From an uncultured Lachnospiraceae bacterium (GTDB lineage Bacteria; Bacillota_A; Clostridia; Lachnospirales; Lachnospiraceae), in contig CADBME010000120.1 of NCBI GenBank assembly GCA_902795715.1, forward strand, positions 1 to 16,963: a stretch of DNA of 16,963 nucleotides. Direction: 5' to 3'. This document shows positions 14,643 through 16,963 of this stretch, in pieces; within the stretch, counting starts at the first letter, position 1; each line of letters begins with the position of its first letter. The position numbers and the translations under genes were made by a program. Below the pieces are notes generated by a model, which saw nothing but the letters and a program-made list of their open reading frames with translations, did no database searches and had not been told where the DNA came from.

Positions 14643-15936
14643 TAGAAACATCAATACATCAAATGAACAAGACGCCATTAAACGTCGCGGACGCATCGGT
14701 CAGATCGGGATTTTCTTTCCGAAATTTCTCCGGATGTTTGTCTATCAAAGTGACTGGATTGTCCTTCCCATGACGGCACTTATAGCCGGGATTGTCGGAT
14801 TTGTCATGGGGAAAAACTACATGGTGACGATGAACGGAACCATGACAGGTACTTTTGCCCTGGTATGTGTCTGTATCTGGAACGGATGCTTTAATTCGGT
14901 CCAGGTAATCTGTCGTGAAAGGGATGTCGTAAAAAGAGAGCACCGGGCAGGTATGCATATCACATCCTACATTATCTCCCATATGCTCTATCAGTTCATG
15001 CTCTGTCTGATTCAGACCATTCTTACTCTTCTTGTTACGACCCTTGCGGGGATGAAGTTCCCTGAACAGGGACTCTTTACCAACTGGTTCTATCTGGACT
15101 TTGGCTTTACCATCCTGCTGATCACATTTGCGGCGGACATGATGTCTCTTTGGATTTCCGCTCTTTCCCGCACAACAACAACCGCCATGACCATAATGCC
15201 TTTTGTTCTGGTTTTTCAGCTGATTTTTGCCGGGGGAGTGATAACGGTACCACAGGCTGCCGAGCCTGTTTCCATGCTTACGGTTTCCAGTCCCGGCTTT
15301 AAAGCATTAGCCACACAGGCTGATATTAATAATAAGCGTAATGGTGCAGTGTCGAGAATGCTGTTTAAAATGAAAGGCGATGAGGTCACTTTCCATCTTA
15401 CTTTGGGCCAGCTGCTGGATATTCTGGGAAAAAAGGACAATAAAACCATTGCCGAACTTCGCGCTATTGAGATCGAACCGGGGACAAGAGTGGGAACCCT
15501 CTTTCAAATGATCATGACAGCCGATGAATTCGCCGATCTGCGAAATGAGAAAGTCGATGAGTTTTTGACAGTTGGTGATTATTTGTACCTGATCGATCAG
15601 GGAGGATATTTGAAAGAATATGAGGATATTGAAATCAAATACTCTACCACCCTGGGAGATCTTGTTGATAATCTTTCAAAAGATGAATCGGTACAGGGAC
15701 GAAGAGATGAGACTATGACCATAACGACTACCCTGGGTGACCTTATTGACCTGAAAGGAGAAAAAGAGGTCAGACTGCTTATCGATGAACGTGTGGCCCA
15801 GGCAAGCTATAATCCCAAATATGAGTACAGTAAAGCCAATATCATTGCAAACTGGACACACCTGCTGACATTTATCGTTCTATTCACTATTCTGTCTGTG
15901 ATTACTCTAAGATCTATTGACAAGGATAAACGGTAA
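14635..15936 (+). CDS. ABC-2-type permease with repeat-bearing extracytoplasmic loop
   Basis: This 433-residue membrane protein is the partner of the preceding ATPase. Hydrophobic helices lie at about 40-60, 75-95, 110-140, 155-180, 185-210 and 405-425. Between the fifth and sixth helices is a hydrophilic stretch of about 180 residues, the place of the large external loop in ABCG transporters. It contains five consecutive 27-29-residue repeats (255-391) built on the motif TxLGDLxD. Start 14635 follows GCGGAGGTGG (14621-14630) by 4 bases and overlaps the ATPase stop; the earlier ATG at 14602 lies inside the ATPase gene with no site of its own. The substrate is unknown. Confidence 0.85.
   Translation: MLDRNINTSNEQDAIKRRGRIGQIGIFFPKFLRMFVYQSDWIVLPMTALIAGIVGFVMGKNYMVTMNGTMTGTFALVCVCIWNGCFNSVQVICRERDVVKREHRAGMHITSYIISHMLYQFMLCLIQTILTLLVTTLAGMKFPEQGLFTNWFYLDFGFTILLITFAADMMSLWISALSRTTTTAMTIMPFVLVFQLIFAGGVITVPQAAEPVSMLTVSSPGFKALATQADINNKRNGAVSRMLFKMKGDEVTFHLTLGQLLDILGKKDNKTIAELRAIEIEPGTRVGTLFQMIMTADEFADLRNEKVDEFLTVGDYLYLIDQGGYLKEYEDIEIKYSTTLGDLVDNLSKDESVQGRRDETMTITTTLGDLIDLKGEKEVRLLIDERVAQASYNPKYEYSKANIIANWTHLLTFIVLFTILSVITLRSIDKDKR
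15397..15807 (+). repeat. Five 27-29-codon repeats in the permease loop
   Basis: Glycines at residues 258, 287, 314, 341 and 368 fall in equivalent positions (steps 29, 27, 27, 27). The last two units share TTLGDLVD and TTLGDLID and are still similar in DNA. The first three units are more diverged. Confidence 0.7.
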
Positions 15937-15974
15937 TTCGACTGTCATGTTAAATAGACTAAGGAGGTCATGCC

Positions 15975-16963
15975 ATGGTTATCAAATATGAACTGGTGGA
16001 TGCTGTTGAAGACCGGAGCTATATTTATCAGATACGCTCTGAATGTGGTGATTTGTGTACAGTTGTTTGTCCGGAATGGGACCATGGCAACTGGAGAGAA
16101 TCTGAAAGAGAGTTGACCCGGACTTACAAAGAGATATTCGACAGAGCTTTTGCCGCAGGGGTAAAAACAGTGTACGTACCCATGCTCGGCGAGGAAAACA
16201 AGCGTGTGCCTGTTCACAGAACTATGGATGCTCTCTTTAATGCAGCCTGTCAATCATTATATAATCAGGTATGCATAGTTGAGATACCTCAATATTATAT
16301 TAAGATACCTTTGCATGATCGATTTATAACAAGAGATTCATTATCAAAACTCCGTGAAGCATTTGGCCAGGTGTATTTCGGAAGACCAAGGCAGGATATC
16401 TATATGCGAGTCGTCAGGAACGGAGAAGCCGGGACCGACAAGCTTATACTGGCTGAGAAGGGAACCGAACATGATAAACCCTTCAATCCTCAAACAGATA
16501 TGAGCTTTTCTAAAGGGGTATTCCTTTCTCCTGAAGTAACATGGCAGGCTGTAAAGGATGATAGTGGTTTTGCCTCCAATCTTTATAACGCCATGAGTCA
16601 TAATTTCTATGAGCCTTGTGTTTTTGTTATGAAAATGTCAGGCAGACTTCCGGGTGCCGGTGAGGCTGTTTTGTTCAGATTAGAGGATGATGTCACTGTA
16701 TATGGGGGAGATTTGCCCTGCGGCGAATATAAAAAGGATACGATTCTGATCTGTCGGCTCAAGGATGGATGTGGCAGAGTCTGCTTTAAGGGCCAGGCCC
16801 TGTCAGGAACTATCGAATTAACTTTTTTCTCAGAAAGAGCACTTCTTAATACTTTCCAGGGCTGTATCATCGGCGGGGCAGCAGGTGACGCACTTGGATA
16901 CCCTGTAGAATTTATGACTTATAAAGAAATCATAAAGGAGTATGGATCTTCAGGAATCAGGAC
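15975..16963 (+). CDS. Half-macrodomain-like / ADP-ribosylglycohydrolase (DraG/ARH) fusion, partial
   Basis: The frame is open for 329 codons and runs off the window end, so the gene is incomplete at its 3' side. AAGGAGGT (15961-15968) lies 6 bases before ATG 15975. Residues 15-105 resemble the second half of a macrodomain: VVCPEWDHGNWRESERELTR in the place of the IHtVGPxW segment, then FDRAFAAGVKTVYVPMLG for the helix and strand leading to the phosphate-binding loop, which here is degenerate (LGEENKRVP). Residues 110-290 are an unrecognised linker domain. From about residue 293, GCIIGGAAGDALGYPVEFM is the opening of an ARH/DraG domain with its metal-binding GDALG. The full protein would remove ADP-ribose from proteins or related adducts. 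ARH start is firm; the macrodomain reading is inference. Confidence 0.8.
   Translation, partial: MVIKYELVDAVEDRSYIYQIRSECGDLCTVVCPEWDHGNWRESERELTRTYKEIFDRAFAAGVKTVYVPMLGEENKRVPVHRTMDALFNAACQSLYNQVCIVEIPQYYIKIPLHDRFITRDSLSKLREAFGQVYFGRPRQDIYMRVVRNGEAGTDKLILAEKGTEHDKPFNPQTDMSFSKGVFLSPEVTWQAVKDDSGFASNLYNAMSHNFYEPCVFVMKMSGRLPGAGEAVLFRLEDDVTVYGGDLPCGEYKKDTILICRLKDGCGRVCFKGQALSGTIELTFFSERALLNTFQGCIIGGAAGDALGYPVEFMTYKEIIKEYGSSGIR

Noticed and set aside
1..16963. tRNA, CRISPR array, insertion sequence or prophage
   Set aside because: Looked for cloverleaf-like segments, regularly spaced repeats, transposase motifs and terminal inverted repeats; none was found. Repeats present are explained as operators, a small duplication and protein repeats.

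Overview
The window carries one co-oriented run of genes, all on the + strand. It looks like a low-to-moderate GC Gram-positive anaerobe of the Clostridia, most like Lachnospiraceae or relatives. The reasons are: strong AAGGAGG-type ribosome binding sites before most genes; a small DUF6110-type protein ahead of a P-type metal ATPase; a UPF0251/DUF134 regulator fused to a NifX-type domain; lipobox and signal-peptide proteins with Lys-rich surface modules; and a CotH-type kinase. This is a judgement from protein families, not from a marker gene. No tRNA, rRNA, CRISPR array, transposase or phage gene was seen, and no stretch over 300 bases lacks a gene.

Region 1 (1-4476), metal and anion handling. 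A DUF6110 small protein is followed directly by a P1B-type ATPase (TTG start, stop and start adjacent). The unit ends in an orphan ribosome binding site with a five-codon ORF and a clear Rho-independent terminator. A second operon then begins with a near-consensus promoter (TTGACA, 17 bp, TATACT) whose -35 region and predicted transcription start lie in two identical 21-bp repeats. It encodes a DUF134-NifX fusion with a His/Cys-rich tail and then two overlapping half-size chromate transporters.

Region 2 (4477-7530), loosely linked single genes: a short N-terminal-nucleophile amidase (linear amide C-N hydrolase type) with catalytic Cys2; an unidentified lipoprotein preceded by an 11-codon leader ORF; and a Tm-1-like/UPF0261 protein followed by a hairpin terminator.

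Region 3 (7578-13253), surface and phosphate chemistry: a possible 41-residue small protein; a secreted protein-tyrosine-phosphatase-like protein; a 938-residue secreted CotH-kinase-like protein carrying the same carboxy-terminal surface module; and a glycerophosphodiester phosphodiesterase. The adjacent secreted kinase-like and phosphatase-like proteins are the most suggestive pairing in the window.

Region 4 (13281-16963): an ABC-transporter ATPase with an N-terminal membrane domain; its permease, with a large extracytoplasmic loop made of about five 27-residue repeats; and, running off the window end, a protein that joins what looks like the second half of a macrodomain to an ADP-ribosylglycohydrolase (DraG/ARH) domain. 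Spacing of 18-38 bases or gene overlap from 12332 onward suggests that the CotH, GDPD, ABC and ARH genes may be one transcript.
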